Shown here: in pieces, positions 40,901 through 51,165 of the stretch
Layout of the letters: the number at the start of each line of letters is the position of its first letter
Position numbering within the stretch: position 1 is the first letter of the stretch
Source: Paenibacillus farraposensis
Lineage (GTDB): Bacteria > Bacillota > Bacilli > Paenibacillales > Paenibacillaceae
Assembly (NCBI RefSeq): GCF_020736845.1
Contig: NZ_JAFFQR010000005.1
Location: 1-64,000, forward strand
Direction of reading: 5' to 3'
Length of the DNA: 64,000 bases
Made by a program: the position numbers and the translations under genes
The notes under the pieces: model-generated
Databases searched by the model: none
What the model was told of the DNA's origin: nothing
Seen by the model: only the letters and a program-made list of their open reading frames with translations

Positions 40901-41461
40901 ACGAGTACGGTCAATCCGGACATAGATAATATCCTTCGCATCCATCTCCAGCTCAAGCCAAGCTCCCCGGTTAGGAATTACCGTTGCGGTGTATGTTGTT
41001 TTCGCATTCTTGTCGACTTTTGTGCTGAAATAGACGCTGGGAGAGCGAACCAACTGGCTGACAATAACCCGTTCCGCACCGTTAATAATAAACGTACCCG
41101 TTTCAGTCATCAGCGGGAAGTCTCCCATGAACACTTCCTGCTCTTTCACTTCCCCGGTTTCTTTATTAATAAGCCGGACTTTTACCCGAAGCGGTGCTGC
41201 ATACGTTACGTCGCGTTCTTTTGCGTCGTCAACGGTATATTTAGGTTCTCCGAGAGAGTAATCAATAAACTCCAGAATCAGGTTTCCTGTGAAATCCTGA
41301 ATTGGAGAAATATCCCGAAACATCTCCCGTAATCCTTCCTCCAAAAACCAGTCGTAGGATTTTTGTTGGATTTCAATCAGGTTCGGAACCTCGAGTACCT
41401 CATTGATGCGTGCATAACTGCGCCGAGTGCGTCGACCATATTGAACAAGATGTCCTGCCAA
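37916..41461 (-). CDS. rpoB: RNA polymerase beta subunit
   Basis: 1181 residues from a TTG at 41459-41461 ([20 protein letters not shown]...), a few bases after AGGGGTGA. B. subtilis rpoB also starts with TTG. The rifampicin region reads [20 protein letters not shown] then RLSALGPGG, the sensitive form, and the C-terminal [20 protein letters not shown] is intact. An ATG six codons upstream was rejected on spacing. Confidence 0.98.
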   Translation of the reverse strand: MAGHLVQYGRRTRRSYARINEVLEVPNLIEIQQKSYDWFLEEGLREMFRDISPIQDFTGNLILEFIDYSLGEPKYTVDDAKERDVTYAAPLRVKVRLINKETGEVKEQEVFMGDFPLMTETGTFIINGAERVIVSQLVRSPSVYFSTKVDKNAKTTYTATVIPNRGAWLELEMDAKDIIYVRIDRTRKIPVTVLLRALGFGTDAEILDLLGNDEYIRNTLDKDNTDSTEKALIEIYERLRPGEPPTLENAKSLLVARFFDPKRYDLANVGRYKINKKLHIKNRLFNLRLAETLIDTTTGEIIAEAGQMVDRRLLDEILPQLEASVGHRTYHVASGVLESNDIPLQTIDVFSPIEDGKVVKLIANGNIDKSVKHITPADIISSISYFINLLHGIGSTDDIDHLGNRRLRSVGELLQNQFRIGLSRMERVVRERMSIQDANVITPQALINIRPVIASIKEFFGSSQLSQFMDQTNPLAELTHKRRLSALGPGGLTRERAGMEVRDVHPSHYGRMCPIETPEGPNIGLINSLSTFARINEYGFIEAPYRWVDPKTGKVTDQIDYLTADEEDNYIVAQANAELTEENTFKDEIVIVRYNKQSDNIIPMASSRVDYMDVSPKQVVSVATALIPFLENDDSNRALMGSNMQRQAVPLLIPKAPLVGTGMEHKSAKDSGVCVVSKYNGVIERSSANEIWLRRIETVDGAEVKGDIVKYKLHKFMRSNQGTCINQRPIVNRGDIVKVGDILADGPSTEMGELALGRNVVVAFMTWEGYNYEDAILLSEKLVKEDVYTSIHIEEYESEARDTKLGPEEITRDIPNVGEEALRNLDERGIIRIGAEIAAGDILVGKVTPKGVTELTAEERLLHAIFGEKAREVRDTSLRVPHGTDGIVVDVKVFTRENGDELPPGVNQLVRVYIAQKRKISEGDKMAGRHGNKGVVARILPEEDMPFLPDGTPVQVVLNPLGVPSRMNIGQVLEVHLGMAAMRLGIHVATPVFDGAKEYDVFDTMEEAGMQRNGKTVLYDGRTGDRFEREVTVGVMHMIKLAHMVDDKIHARSTGPYSLVTQQPLGGKAQFGGQRFGEMEVWALEAYGAAYTLQEILTVKSDDVVGRVKTYESIVKGENVPEPGVPESFKVLIKELQSLGMDVKILSEDEQEIEMRELDDEDDSTGDKLSLNLEGSEVGVE

Positions 41462-41801
41462 CTTAAACTCACCCCTCATGTCTACTCACTTTAAAAATAC
41501 ATTGCGAACCTCTGTTTGTGACCTTATAATAAGACACATACAGAAGATTTGATTCACAAATACAGAAAAGCTCTTACTCGAATGCATTCGAAAAAAGAGC
41601 CCGTATTTGCAAAATCTTCTTGCCGGAAGATCTTCATTACTTGCAGATTTGCCCAAAATGATTATATTATACGTAATAGGGATGCTTCCTATACCTTCTA
41701 CGCATAAAGCTATTGACATTTCAATAAACTAAAGTCATGGAGGGCATCCTAATACTGACATTTTATAATAATATCATATACCAGGATTCAAGTCAATGGT
41801 C
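41462..41801. other. Intergenic region between rsmC-like gene and rpoB
   Basis: No gene seen. On the minus strand there is a hairpin with arms GCTCTT/AAGAGC at 41570-41600, followed by TTTTCTG, which could be a terminator or attenuator for rpoBC, and TATAAT-like boxes at about 41660-41680 without a convincing -35. Confidence 0.45.
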
Positions 41802-42416
41802 CTATTGCTTTTTTCTAAAATTTTTTTCAGCTTTTAAAATCCGATACCCCTTATCCTTTGTAACTTCCTCCACAGAACCGAAAAGAGTCTCTATTTTGGC
41901 ACTCGCCGATGGAGCTCCTTGCTTTTTCTGAATGACCACCCACAAAGCTCCACCTTCGTTTAAGTGCTCATAAGCCAGCTCAAAAATGGCATGTACCGTT
42001 TCTTTCCCTGCACGTATCGGCGGATTCGTCAAAACCACGTCAAAACGCTCATGTTTCACTTCTGCGAACAAATCACTCTGCTGAATAGTGACATTTGTAA
42101 TCCCATTTCGTTCCGCATTCTCTTTTGCCAGTTCAACAGCTCGCTCGTTAATATCAATCATGGTCACGTGACCCTCTGGCACAAGCGCTGCCGCCGCTAA
42201 TCCAATCGGACCGTACCCGCATCCGACATCCAGCACCGAAGCCTGCACAGGGAGCTGCATCACTTCAATCAGCACACGGCTGCCGTAATCAATTCCCTGC
42301 TTTGAGAAAACACCCGCATCGCTGGCAAAGTGGTATGTGCGCCCCCGCAGCACTGTCTCCAGATTCCGCCGTTCATGCACGGCCTCCGGCCGTTTCGAGT
42401 AGTAATGATCAGCCAT
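41802..42416 (-). CDS. RsmC-like class I SAM methyltransferase (YbxB)
   Basis: 204 residues. SAM-binding motif VLDVGCGYGPIGLAAA, acidic MIDINERAV, and the catalytic NPPIRAGK, which is typical of guanine N2 methyltransferases such as RsmC that modify G1207 of 16S rRNA. B. subtilis has ybxB at this place between rplL and rpoB. Substrate is inferred. Confidence 0.85.
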   Translation of the reverse strand: MADHYYSKRPEAVHERRNLETVLRGRTYHFASDAGVFSKQGIDYGSRVLIEVMQLPVQASVLDVGCGYGPIGLAAAALVPEGHVTMIDINERAVELAKENAERNGITNVTIQQSDLFAEVKHERFDVVLTNPPIRAGKETVHAIFELAYEHLNEGGALWVVIQKKQGAPSASAKIETLFGSVEEVTKDKGYRILKAEKNFRKKQ

Positions 42417-42510
42417 TCATGACCACCTCTTTCGCTTGTAATACCATCATAGCCTTTATTTTCACGTTTCAGACATCATGGCACTCCACTGGTACTACCG
42501 TTTTACAGCA

Positions 42511-42546
42511 ACAAACCCCTTGAAGATCACCTCAAGGGGTTTGTTT
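42511..42546 (-). terminator. Terminator after rplL
   Basis: A 13-bp stem ACAAACCCCTTGA with complement and a short loop; the hairpin lies just past the rplL stop, although the T-rich part is inside the stem (TTTGTT). Confidence 0.75.
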
Positions 42547-42578
42547 AAAAAAGCACATTATCTGCTAGATAGCAGTAA

Positions 42579-42944
42579 TTATTTTACTTCTACAGAAGCG
42601 CCTGCTTCTTCCAATTTTGCTTTAATGGATTCAGCTTCTTCTTTACCCACTTTTTCTTTCAGTGGTTTTGGAGCGTTGTCAACCAGTTCTTTTGCTTCTT
42701 TCAGGCCAAGACCTGTGATTTCGCGAACTGCTTTGATAACGTTGATTTTGGAAGCGCCAGCGCTTGCCAGGATTACGTCAAACTCGGATTGCTCAGCCTC
42801 AGCTGCACCACCTGCTGCGCCACCTACTACAGCTACTGGAGCTGCTGCAGTTACGCCGAATTCTTCTTCGATTGCTTTCACGAGATCGTTCAGTTCCAAA
42901 ACGGACATACCTTTAATTGCTTCCAAGATTTGCTCTTTACTCAT
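42579..42944 (-). CDS. rplL: 50S ribosomal protein L7/L12
   Basis: 121 residues. Dimerisation domain ([20 protein letters not shown]), Ala/Gly-rich hinge at 35-50, and factor-binding domain ([20 protein letters not shown]). Recruits the translation GTPases. Confidence 0.99.
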   Translation of the reverse strand: MSKEQILEAIKGMSVLELNDLVKAIEEEFGVTAAAPVAVVGGAAGGAAEAEQSEFDVILASAGASKINVIKAVREITGLGLKEAKELVDNAPKPLKEKVGKEEAESIKAKLEEAGASVEVK

Positions 42945-43010
42945 GGTTGAACCTCCATTTAATTTCGTATTTTTGTTCTTAACTTCTATACAGCAAGTAC
43001 AATTCCTACC

Positions 43011-43514
43011 TTAAGCGCTTTGCTCTTCTTTTTCCGCAACAGCTTTAACTGCAAGCGCGAAGTTGCGCATAGGAGCTTGAAGCACGCTGAGGAGCATGGA
43101 GAGGAGACCTTCGCGGGATGGCAGTTCTGCCAGCGCCTTGATTTCCTCAACACCGATAACACGACCTTCTACAACCGCACCTTTCAGTTCCAGCGCATTG
43201 TTTTTCTTAGCGAAATCGTTCAAGATTTTAGCTGCAGACACAGCATCATCTTTACCAAACGCTACTGCAGTAGGACCTGTCAATACTGCGTCCAGTTCAG
43301 TCAACTCTGCTGCCGCAGTTGCCCGGCGGAGCAGTGTGTTTTTCAGCACTTGAAATTCGATTCCGGCTTCGCGAAGCTGCTTACGCAGCTCAGTTACTTC
43401 GGCAACGTTCAGACCGCGATAATCAGCAACCACAGTTGTTACGCTCTCGCGCAGTTTTGCAGCTACTGCTTCCACAGCCTCTTGTTTTGCTTGAATCACC
43501 TTTGCATTTGCCAA
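43011..43514 (-). CDS. rplJ: 50S ribosomal protein L10
   Basis: 167 residues from a TTG start ([20 protein letters not shown]), 8 bases after AGGAGG; a GTG just upstream overlaps the site. Base of the L7/L12 stalk. The attenuator in its leader probably responds to free L10. Confidence 0.97.
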   Translation of the reverse strand: MANAKVIQAKQEAVEAVAAKLRESVTTVVADYRGLNVAEVTELRKQLREAGIEFQVLKNTLLRRATAAAELTELDAVLTGPTAVAFGKDDAVSAAKILNDFAKKNNALELKGAVVEGRVIGVEEIKALAELPSREGLLSMLLSVLQAPMRNFALAVKAVAEKEEQSA

Positions 43515-43594
43515 ACTGTACACCTCCTGATCAATTTATTCGCTTTGTTCAAAAAAAACATTCTGTTAATCTCACAAAGCTGCTTTCATAGGCA

Positions 43595-43770
43595 TGAAAA
43601 AAGCCTCCGTAGAGTACGAAGGCTTGATAAATCCACATGAACGGGGATTACCCGTCACACGAAACGTTCTATCATAACACCTCGGTAGGAAATTAAGCTC
43701 GAAAGCACCTACTGTCTACGGTAAGCATATTCAACTTTAACGGTCAGTCACAAGGACTCACAACTTTTAC
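43595..43770 (-). ncRNA. L10 leader with attenuator
   Basis: Between the rplJ promoter and rplJ. On the minus strand there is an ACGGG-GATTA-CCCGT stem and then a terminator hairpin AAGCCTTCGT...ACGGAGGCTT with a T6 run (43595-43625). This matches the layout of the L10 leader known in Bacillales, in which L10(L12)4 binding favours termination. Confidence 0.75.
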
Positions 43771-43799
43771 AGAATAACAAATTGGATTAAACGTGTCAA
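43771..43799 (-). promoter_or_regulatory. Promoter of rplJ-rplL
   Basis: On the minus strand TTGACA (43794-43799), a 17-bp spacer and TATTCT (43771-43776). Confidence 0.7.
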
Positions 43800-43807
43800 T
43801 CAAAATA

Positions 43808-44500
43808 TTATCTATAAACAGATGCGTTCACACGTGCACTTGGTCCCATCGTCGAAGAAATAGCGATGTTTTTCAGGTATACACCTTTAGCAGCCGCTGG
43901 TTTCGCACGGTTCAGGGCATCAATCAAGGCTTTAAGATTCTCGTTCAGTTGTTCAGCACTGAAGGAAGCTTTGCCGATTGGCGCGTGAATTTGACCTGCT
44001 TTGTCGAGACGGTATTCGATTTTACCGGCTTTAATTTCTTGAACAGCCTTGGCAACGTCGAAAGTTACTGTGCCCGCTTTAGGGTTAGGCATCAAACCTT
44101 TACCACCAAGCAAACGACCCAGTTTACCAACCTCACTCATCATATCAGGTGTCGCAACGCAGACGTCGAACTCGAACCAGCCTTGTTGAATTTTGTTGAT
44201 CATATCTTGATCACCAACAAAATCAGCGCCAGCCGCTTCCGCTTCTTTCACTTTGTCACCTTTTGCAAATACCAGAACGCGTTGTGTTTTACCTGTACCA
44301 TGCGGCAGGACAACAACACCACGAACAGCCTGGTCTTGTTTACGGGCATCTACACCCAGACGAACTGCTGCTTCAACGGTTTCGTCGAATTTAGCAGTTG
44401 CAGCCTTTTTCACCAGTTCAACGGCTTCCAAAGGCTCATAAGTCGCTTCGCTATTAATCAGCTTGGCAGCTTCCAGGTACTTCTTACCATGTTTAGCCAT
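43808..44500 (-). CDS. rplA: 50S ribosomal protein L1
   Basis: 230 residues from [27 protein letters not shown] lies just before the ATG, and a longer reading was rejected. Forms the mobile L1 stalk at the E site. Confidence 0.98.
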   Translation of the reverse strand: MAKHGKKYLEAAKLINSEATYEPLEAVELVKKAATAKFDETVEAAVRLGVDARKQDQAVRGVVVLPHGTGKTQRVLVFAKGDKVKEAEAAGADFVGDQDMINKIQQGWFEFDVCVATPDMMSEVGKLGRLLGGKGLMPNPKAGTVTFDVAKAVQEIKAGKIEYRLDKAGQIHAPIGKASFSAEQLNENLKALIDALNRAKPAAAKGVYLKNIAISSTMGPSARVNASVYR

Positions 44501-44587
44501 TATGTTTTCCTCCTTATGTGGTATTAGCGGATATTCCTCCCACACTTACCGGACAGCCGTACTGCCGGCACATGTAGATTAATAAAA

Positions 44588-45013
44588 TTAATCTACGATG
44601 GTGATACCCATGCTGCGAGCAGTACCTTCAACCATACGCATTGCTGCTTCTACAGAAGCTGCGTTAAGGTCAGGCATTTTTTGCTCTGCAATTTGACGAA
44701 CAGTAGCGCGATTTACAGTTGCAACTTTCGTTTTATTCGGTTCACCGGAACCTTTTTCGATTTTAGCAGCAACTTTCAGCAGAACAGCAGCCGGTGGAGT
44801 TTTGGTGATGAACGTGAAAGAACGATCCTCAAATACCGAAATTTCAACCGGGATAATCAGGCCTGCTTGATCAGCAGTACGAGCATTGAACTCTTTACAG
44901 AATGCCATGATGTTGACACCTGCTTGACCCAAGGCTGGACCTACTGGAGGCGCTGGATTAGCTTTCCCTGCAGGGATCTGCAGTTTTACCATTTTAATTA
45001 CCTTTTTTGCCAT
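44588..45013 (-). CDS. rplK: 50S ribosomal protein L11
   Basis: 141 residues from [20 protein letters not shown], 8 bases after GGAGG; a GTG three codons upstream overlaps that site. Binds the GTPase-associated centre, target of thiopeptides, and is needed for RelA activation. Confidence 0.98.
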   Translation of the reverse strand: MAKKVIKMVKLQIPAGKANPAPPVGPALGQAGVNIMAFCKEFNARTADQAGLIIPVEISVFEDRSFTFITKTPPAAVLLKVAAKIEKGSGEPNKTKVATVNRATVRQIAEQKMPDLNAASVEAAMRMVEGTARSMGITIVD

Positions 45014-45087
45014 GGATGACACCTCCTTGACTCAATAGTGGTAGACGGACCCTATTGATCCTCCCACAAGAAACCTGTAAGAAAAAT

Positions 45088-45621
45088 CTATATTTTCTCC
45101 ACCTGAGTATAATCCAACTCAAGCGGGGTTTCCCGTCCAAACATGTTGACATGAACCTTAAGCTTACTCTTCTCAACCAAAATTTCTTCCACGGAGCCCA
45201 CAAAATTCGCAAAAGGACCAACTTTAATTCGCACGGATTCCTTAACATCGAATTCAATCTTCGGTTTCGGCTCTACCATGCCCATATGCTTCAGGATCTG
45301 TTCAACTTCTTCCGGAAGCAAAGGCGTCGGCTTGGAACCCGAGCCTGTCGACCCTACAAATCCCGTAACACCTGGCGTATTGCGAACAACATACCAAGAG
45401 TCGTCGGTTTGGACCATTTCGACCAAGACATAACCAGGGTATACTTTGCGCATAACGGTTTTTTTCTTACCATCCTTGGTTACCAGTTCTTCTTCCATTG
45501 GAACAAGAACACGGAATATCTTGTCTTCCATGCCCATGGACTCAACGCGTTTTTCCAAATTGGCTTTGACTTTGTTCTCATACCCTGAATAGGTATGAAC
45601 GACATACCATCTTTTTTCCAT
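45088..45621 (-). CDS. nusG: Transcription termination/antitermination factor NusG
   Basis: 177 residues with the NGN domain (MEKRWYVVHTYSGYENKVKA) and a C-terminal KOW (VRIKVGPFANFVGSVEEIL). Links RNA polymerase to the ribosome or Rho. Between secE and rplK. Confidence 0.98.
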   Translation of the reverse strand: MEKRWYVVHTYSGYENKVKANLEKRVESMGMEDKIFRVLVPMEEELVTKDGKKKTVMRKVYPGYVLVEMVQTDDSWYVVRNTPGVTGFVGSTGSGSKPTPLLPEEVEQILKHMGMVEPKPKIEFDVKESVRIKVGPFANFVGSVEEILVEKSKLKVHVNMFGRETPLELDYTQVEKI

Positions 45622-45643
45622 ATCAAGCCACCTGGAGCCCTTC

Positions 45644-45835
45644 CTAGATAATCGCTTCGACTACAGCGGAAATGCCGATATCGAGAACCCAAAAATAAAT
45701 CGTGACGAACGCAATTGTCCCAATGACAATCAGCGTATAGTTGGTCAGTTCTTTACGATTGGGCCAGCGAACCTTCTTGAGTTCAGCCCAGCTTTCAGAG
45801 AAAAAGGAAAACAGAGACTTGAAACTGCGTTTCAC
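45644..45835 (-). CDS. secE: Preprotein translocase subunit SecE
   Basis: 63 residues from a GTG start (VKRSFKSLFSFFSESWAELK), 10 bases after GGAGG. One membrane helix (LIVIGTIAFVTIYFWVLDI). Clamps SecY in the translocon. Confidence 0.95.
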   Translation of the reverse strand: MKRSFKSLFSFFSESWAELKKVRWPNRKELTNYTLIVIGTIAFVTIYFWVLDIGISAVVEAII

Positions 45836-45855
45836 TCCGAATACACCTCCAAACA

Positions 45856-46005
45856 CTATCTGGTTTCCCGATGAGATGTCTGTTCGTTACAGAACTTACA
45901 GAATTTCTTCATCTCCATGCGGTCGGGGTGATTACGCTTGTTTTTCGTCGTTGTGTAATTTCTTTGTTTGCAAGTTGTACAAGCCAAAGTAATAATTACC
46001 CGCAT
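45856..46005 (-). CDS. rpmG: 50S ribosomal protein L33, zinc-binding form
   Basis: 49 residues ([20 protein letters not shown]...). Two CxxC pairs (CTTC, CKFC) make it the C+ zinc form; Bacillales often have a C- copy elsewhere for zinc limitation. GGGAGGTG precedes the ATG. First gene before secE-nusG. Confidence 0.95.
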   Translation of the reverse strand: MRVIITLACTTCKQRNYTTTKNKRNHPDRMEMKKFCKFCNEQTSHRETR

Positions 46006-46090
46006 GATGTGCACCTCCCGAAGACATCCAACACCGGAAGTCTCATAATTGATCCTAAAAAAAAACCGCGAATTTAGGCCTACCTAAAAC

Positions 46091-46119
46091 ACTTTATCAC
46101 ACGAGGTTTTCCATGTCAA
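46091..46119 (-). promoter_or_regulatory. Promoter of rpmG-secE-nusG
   Basis: On the minus strand TTGACA (46114-46119), a 17-bp spacer and TAAAGT (46091-46096). Confidence 0.6.
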
Positions 46120-46290
46120 TGAGTGTTTGCATACAATTCGCAGTCCTTACTGTGGTGTATTTTTAGCATCTGCTCATCCTTCAAAAATGTTCTCTGAAAA
46201 TCCGCCTCAACATCCAAGCGATATCTATTATTTATCTTTTTAGTATAAATCATTTTTAACACATATAAACCTGCATACCTTGCCCGAATG
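46120..46290. other. Intergenic region downstream of sigH
   Basis: AT-rich, no gene seen. It separates the sigH terminator from the rpmG promoter. Confidence 0.5.
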
Positions 46291-46293
46291 AAT

Positions 46294-46318
46294 AAAAAAA
46301 GACTCGAAATCGAGCCTT
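46294..46318 (-). terminator. Terminator after sigH
   Basis: On the minus strand AGGCTCGA-TT-TCGAGTCT followed by T7. Confidence 0.85.
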
Positions 46319-46338
46319 TCCCTTGTCTACCTCTATCT

Positions 46339-46983
46339 TCAATTATCTCTTACTTCCAAATACTTTTCAAGCTTGCGCTTGACCCGTTGCAAAGCATTAT
46401 CAATAGATTTCACATGGCGGTCTAAATCTTCTGCAATCTCCTGATATGAACGTCCGTCCAGATACAGCATAAGGACCTTTCGTTCCAGATCGCTCAGAAT
46501 TTCTGACATTTTGTATTCAAGACCTACAAACTCTTCCTGATTGATAATGAGCTCCTCAGGGTCACTTACTTGTGTTCCGCAAATCACATCGAGCAACGTC
46601 CGATCCGACTCTTCATCGTAGATAGGCTTGTCCAAAGATACGTAAGAGTTCAGAGGAATGTGCTTTTGTCGTGTAGCCGTCTTGATTGCCGTAATAATCT
46701 GCCGTGTAATACATAATTCGGCGAAGGCCTTGAACGAAGCTAGCTTGTCTCCCTTGAAATCGCGAATGGATTTGTAGAGACCAATCATACCCTCCTGAAT
46801 AATATCCTCGCGATCAGCGCCGATCAGGAAGTAGGATCTGGCCTTGGCCCGCACGAAGTTCCGGTATTTGTTAATCAGAAACTCCAGCGCCTCTCCATCA
46901 CCTTCATGGACTGCTCCGACAATGTCTTCATCATTTTTGTAATCAAACTTTGACAACATGATATCCTTGAGGTCCACACTCAC
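46339..46983 (-). CDS. sigH: RNA polymerase sigma-H factor
   Basis: 214 residues from a GTG start at 46981-46983 (VSVDLKDIMLSKFDYKNDED), 8 bases after GGAGG. Region 2 has GADREDIIQEGMIGLYKSIR and region 4 has YQEIAEDLDRHVKSIDNALQ. Directs early sporulation and stationary-phase genes. Has its own promoter upstream, after rae1. Confidence 0.96.
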   Translation of the reverse strand: MSVDLKDIMLSKFDYKNDEDIVGAVHEGDGEALEFLINKYRNFVRAKARSYFLIGADREDIIQEGMIGLYKSIRDFKGDKLASFKAFAELCITRQIITAIKTATRQKHIPLNSYVSLDKPIYDEESDRTLLDVICGTQVSDPEELIINQEEFVGLEYKMSEILSDLERKVLMLYLDGRSYQEIAEDLDRHVKSIDNALQRVKRKLEKYLEVRDN

Positions 46984-47039
46984 TAACAATCCCTCCGGCT
47001 GCAACGCAAGGTACCCGTTACTCTCTCAAATATACGACA

Positions 47040-47069
47040 AGTATACGCGATGTAAGCTGATACCGTCAA
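47040..47069 (-). promoter_or_regulatory. Promoter of sigH
   Basis: On the minus strand TTGACG (47064-47069), an 18-bp spacer and TATACT (47040-47045). The boxes fit sigma-A. An AbrB effect is known in B. subtilis, but no site can be read here. Confidence 0.6.
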
Positions 47070-47145
47070 CCACAACAGCCTAAAAAAGAAGAGCACTAAC
47101 AAAATTGTCAATGGTTTCAAAATGGTACTGCGCCCAATTACTGGA

Positions 47146-47667
47146 TTATTCCCTTCGCCATCGCTCAAACAGCTTTCGAAGTTCCGGACTCAGCTTGGCA
47201 TCCAGTGAATTACGGGACAATTTGGAGCTATCCTGCTGGATTCGCTTTTGTACTTCACTTTCGGATTCCTCAATCTCGATCAGCAGTTCCCGCGCCGATA
47301 CTCTGAGTGCGCCCTGGCCAAAAGCTACATGCTGCTCTACCTGGTCGCTTGTCGCTACGTAAATCCTTCTTCTCTTGCTGCTTAGCTCCCGGACCAATCG
47401 CTCGATGCACTCGTCGGCCGTCTCTTTTTCTCTCGTAAAATAAATCTGGACTTTACTCTGGGCAAAAGCTTTTCCCAATCCCGGTACCCTGTATGCATCA
47501 AATACGACGATGACTCTTCTACCGGAATACGCCTGATGATCCGCGAGTCGTTCAAGAAGCCTGTCCCTCGCTTCCTGCATACCGGATTGTACCAGCGCGG
47601 AAAGTTCGGGCCAGGCTCCAATCATGTTGTAACCGTCCACAAGCAGAACATCCCGCGTGTCAGCCAT
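47146..47667 (-). CDS. rae1: Ribosome-dependent mRNA endonuclease Rae1 (YacP, NYN domain)
   Basis: 173 residues from MADTRDVLLVDGYNMIGAWP, with the PIN/NYN catalytic Asp in LLVDGYN and further acidic residues (VVFDAYR, RLVRE). In B. subtilis Rae1 cuts mRNA in the ribosomal A site. Its start overlaps the end of rlmB by a few bases. Confidence 0.9.
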   Translation of the reverse strand: MADTRDVLLVDGYNMIGAWPELSALVQSGMQEARDRLLERLADHQAYSGRRVIVVFDAYRVPGLGKAFAQSKVQIYFTREKETADECIERLVRELSSKRRRIYVATSDQVEQHVAFGQGALRVSARELLIEIEESESEVQKRIQQDSSKLSRNSLDAKLSPELRKLFERWRRE

Positions 47668-47671
47668 ATCG

Positions 47672-48418
47672 TTAGTCCCGTACCTGTCGCCCGCGCAATA
47701 CTTCGTACATAACGACACCTGCCGCTACAGAAGCATTCAGAGAATTGATTTGCCCCGCCATCGGCAGCTTGACGAGTACGTCACATTTCTCACGGATCAA
47801 ACGACCCATTCCTTTATTTTCGTTGCCAATGACAATGGCCACGGGTCCCGTAAATACTCCATTCCCAAATACAGGGTCAGTCGCTGCCACATCTGTGCCA
47901 ACTACCCATACCCCTTCTTCTTTAAGACGGTCAATGGTTTGTCCCAAATTGTTTACACGCGCTACCGGGACATACTCAGCAGCACCTGCCGACGTTTTGG
48001 ACACCGTTGCAGTTACGGCTGCCGAACGCCTCTTGGGCACAATAACACCATGCGCCCCTGTGCAGTCTGCTGTACGAAGGATGGAGCCCAGATTGTGCGG
48101 GTCTTCAATTTCATCGAGCAAAATCAAAAACGGCTCTTCCCCCTTATGACGAGCATTGGCAAGCAATTCTTCCACTTCGGCATAGGCAAAAGGCGCAGCC
48201 TGTGCAACTACTCCCTGATGCTGAATCCCCGGTACCATTTGATCGAGCTTGCGCTTGTCCACCTGCTGAACGATGATTCCTGCTTTTTTTGCCTCAGCCG
48301 TAATCGGTAGTGTCAAATGCTTTTGCGCATTATCTGCAATCCATATTTTATTGATCGTTCTGCCTGAGCGTAAGGCCTCCGTTACCGAATGCTTACCGGC
48401 AATCCATTCTTCTTCCAT
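47672..48418 (-). CDS. rlmB: 23S rRNA (guanosine 2'-O) methyltransferase RlmB-like (TrmH/SpoU)
   Basis: 248 residues. The N-terminal substrate-binding part is followed by the SPOUT knot motifs NLGSILRTAD, VIGNENKGMG and LNASVAAGVVMYE. Homologue of B. subtilis yacO. RBS GGGAGGAAG. The stop lies inside the start region of rae1. Target nucleotide is by homology. Confidence 0.92.
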   Translation of the reverse strand: MEEEWIAGKHSVTEALRSGRTINKIWIADNAQKHLTLPITAEAKKAGIIVQQVDKRKLDQMVPGIQHQGVVAQAAPFAYAEVEELLANARHKGEEPFLILLDEIEDPHNLGSILRTADCTGAHGVIVPKRRSAAVTATVSKTSAGAAEYVPVARVNNLGQTIDRLKEEGVWVVGTDVAATDPVFGNGVFTGPVAIVIGNENKGMGRLIREKCDVLVKLPMAGQINSLNASVAAGVVMYEVLRGRQVRD

Positions 48419-48473
48419 ATCTAGCTTCCTCCCGGGAAACGACGGATGCTAAATCCATCTGATTCGTTCCAAA

Positions 48474-48932
48474 TTATGATTTTTCTGTGTTTTCCATTTG
48501 TTCAATACCATAAGTGATCAATTCTCTTAATCTGTCCAAACGTCCATCACAATACAGAAAGCCGATCAGTCCCTCCAGCGCAGTCGCGTGCCGATACTCA
48601 AGCACATCTGCATTTTTAGGCAGGCTGCCTGACTTAGCATTTCTTCCTTGCCGGACAATGTCGCGCTCCTCTTCGGTCAGCACCTTCTCCAGCAGTCCCA
48701 GCATGCGGCTCTGCGCCTTTGCAGAGACCAGTCCTGTGGCTCGCCGGTGTAAATGATTCGGGCGCAGGTTGGGCTGCGCCAGCAAATATTGACGGACGGC
48801 AACCTCATACACAGCATCGCCAATGTAAGCTAGCGCAATGGGAGGCATTAGACGGGTCGGTTTGGACGCAGGATACGGAAACCAGTTTCCCGCGCCCTCT
48901 AAAGCCCCCGTATTCAGTGGCTTATCACTCAT
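48474..48932 (-). CDS. mrnC: Mini-ribonuclease III
   Basis: 152 residues from the ATG that overlaps the cysS stop by 4 bases (ATGA). RNase III-type catalytic core without the dsRNA-binding domain: AYIGDAVYEVAVRQYL and LEYRHATALEGLIGFLY hold the acidic metal ligands. Matures 23S rRNA ends. Confidence 0.94.
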   Translation of the reverse strand: MSDKPLNTGALEGAGNWFPYPASKPTRLMPPIALAYIGDAVYEVAVRQYLLAQPNLRPNHLHRRATGLVSAKAQSRMLGLLEKVLTEEERDIVRQGRNAKSGSLPKNADVLEYRHATALEGLIGFLYCDGRLDRLRELITYGIEQMENTEKS

Positions 48933-50332
48933 TTTCGACGCCACCGCATACCCTGTGCCGTATCCTCAAGCACAATACCTTTAGCAGCTAGTTGATCACG
49001 AATTTCATCGGCTCTGCCCCAGTTTTTAGTTTTACGAGCTTCGACACGTTCTGCGATCAATTGTTCAATTTCATCATCCAGCAGCTCTTCTGCTGGCTCC
49101 GAATATATACGAAGTACTTTATTCATCGAATCAAAGGTATGGAGCACTGCCTGCAATTCTGCCTGGTTGACGACATCACGCTGCAACAAGTGATTGGCTT
49201 CGCTCACCCATTCAAATACAGCAGTAATCGCATCAGGTGTATTGAAATCATCATCCATTTTTTCGCCAAACTGCTGCAATATCCCGTCAAGCTTTGATTG
49301 CAGCTCTGTCGACACTTCTTCGTTGCCTTTCAACGCATTGGCTAGGCGATGGTTCACGTTAGCCACGGCATTAGCAATCCGTTCGACACTGTTCTCCGCC
49401 TGACTCATCGTCTCTTGGTTGTAGTTCAACGGATTGCGGTAATGCGTCGACAGCATAAAATAGCGTAAAGCCTCAGGCTTGTGACGAGCGCGCAAATCTT
49501 TAACCAAAATACCATTGCCGAGTGATTTCGACATTTTTTCATTATCAATGCGAATGTATCCATTATGCATCCAGTAGCGGGCCAACGGCTTGCCCGTTAT
49601 TGCTTCGGATTGCGCGCATTCGCATTCATGGTGCGGAAATTGTAAATCCTGTCCGCCTCCATGGATATCGAGCGTATCTCCCAAGTAATGGCGAGCCATA
49701 GCTGAGCATTCGATATGCCACCCTGGTCGTCCGTTCCCCCAAGGGCTCGACCAATAAATTTCTCCCGGCTTTGCCGCCTTCCAGAGGACAAAATCTTCGG
49801 CATTTTCCTTGCGTTCATCCACCTGGATGCGAATTCCGAACTGCAGCTCCTCCAGATTTTGACCGGACAATTGTCCGTAGCTTTTGAACATTTTGGTCCG
49901 ATAGAACACATCACCATCATTCTCATAAGCATAGCCTTTGTCTACCAGTTCCTTAATAAACTCTATAATCAGATCCATGCTCTCCGTTACACGCGGGTTT
50001 ATGCTGGCAGCAGGAACATTCAATCCGGCCAAATCCTCATAGTAGGCCGCGATAAACTTTTCGGCAACTGCCGGAACATCCACACCAAGTTCCTGAGCTT
50101 TGCGGATCAGCTTGTCATCGACATCCGTAAAATTCACCACATAGTTCACATCAAAACCCAAATATTCCAGGTAGCTGCGCACCACGTCGAACACGATAAC
50201 AGGCCGTGCATTACCAATATGAATGTAATCATATACGGTTGGCCCGCATACATACATTTTAACCTTCCCGGGCTCCAGTGGCACAAAAGGCTCCCGGCTC
50301 CTCGTCATTGTATTATAAATTTGAAGCGGCAT
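48929..50332 (-). CDS. cysS: Cysteinyl-tRNA synthetase
   Basis: 467 residues, class I. HIGN motif in [11 protein letters not shown] near 34-44, KMSKS in [10 protein letters not shown] near 266-275, and Cys/His zinc ligands starting with CGPTVYD. Charges tRNA-Cys. Downstream of cysE under the same T-box. Confidence 0.98.
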   Translation of the reverse strand: MPLQIYNTMTRSREPFVPLEPGKVKMYVCGPTVYDYIHIGNARPVIVFDVVRSYLEYLGFDVNYVVNFTDVDDKLIRKAQELGVDVPAVAEKFIAAYYEDLAGLNVPAASINPRVTESMDLIIEFIKELVDKGYAYENDGDVFYRTKMFKSYGQLSGQNLEELQFGIRIQVDERKENAEDFVLWKAAKPGEIYWSSPWGNGRPGWHIECSAMARHYLGDTLDIHGGGQDLQFPHHECECAQSEAITGKPLARYWMHNGYIRIDNEKMSKSLGNGILVKDLRARHKPEALRYFMLSTHYRNPLNYNQETMSQAENSVERIANAVANVNHRLANALKGNEEVSTELQSKLDGILQQFGEKMDDDFNTPDAITAVFEWVSEANHLLQRDVVNQAELQAVLHTFDSMNKVLRIYSEPAEELLDDEIEQLIAERVEARKTKNWGRADEIRDQLAAKGIVLEDTAQGMRWRRK

Positions 50333-50356
50333 CGTTATGTTCCTCCCTTATGAAAA

Positions 50357-51037
50357 TTATCCTTGTAATTTATTCTCTTGGGTCACCGGATGTTTCTGAG
50401 CTGATCGCTCCTCCCTCAAATCAGACAATTCTGCACGTAATCGTTCTATTTCCAGTTGGAGGCCCTGTATAGAATCCACGACCGGGTCAGGCAGCTGGTG
50501 ACTGAGCCGGTCTGGGCGTATGCCATTCTGTCTGACCACTCGCCCCGGGATACCTACCACCGTACTGTTAGGGGGAACCTCTTTAAGTACTACCGAGTTG
50601 GAGCCAATGTTGGACTGCGCTCCAACTGTAAAAGAACCCAATATTTTGGCACCAGAGCCTATGACAACATTATTCCCAATGGTGGGATGACGCTTACCCT
50701 TCTCTTTGCCGGTCCCTCCAAGCGTAACTCCTTGATACAATACGACATCGTCGCCGATCTCACAGGTTTCGCCGATGACTACTCCCATGCCATGGTCAAT
50801 GAACAGCCGTTCTCCGATCCGGGCGCCGGGATGAATTTCAATACCTGTCATAAATCGCGATATTTGAGATATAACACGGGATAAAGTACACCAGTTTCGC
50901 AAATAAAACCAATGTGCGATTCGGTGTGCCCAGAGGGCATGGACGCCGGAATACGTAAAAAAGACCTCCAGCTTGCTCCGAGCAGCCGGATCATTATCCA
51001 AAACAGTCTGAATGTCGGATTTGATATGTCTGAACAT
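50357..51037 (-). CDS. cysE: Serine O-acetyltransferase
   Basis: 226 residues. An alpha-helical N-terminus is followed by a left-handed beta helix with hexapeptide repeats; [20 protein letters not shown] holds the catalytic Asp-His pair. Makes O-acetylserine for cysteine synthesis. ATAGGAGGGC before the ATG. A 430-base T-box leader lies upstream. Confidence 0.97.
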   Translation of the reverse strand: MFRHIKSDIQTVLDNDPAARSKLEVFFTYSGVHALWAHRIAHWFYLRNWCTLSRVISQISRFMTGIEIHPGARIGERLFIDHGMGVVIGETCEIGDDVVLYQGVTLGGTGKEKGKRHPTIGNNVVIGSGAKILGSFTVGAQSNIGSNSVVLKEVPPNSTVVGIPGRVVRQNGIRPDRLSHQLPDPVVDSIQGLQLEIERLRAELSDLREERSAQKHPVTQENKLQG

Positions 51038-51165
51038 GTCGCCCTCCTATTCCCTCCATATCGTTGCCACATCTTCATAACATTGCACGTTTCGTCAATT
51101 TTCGAATCCATCAGCACGCTTCGACATTTTTCAGCTTATACCGAGTCAGAGGCTGATAAAAATGA

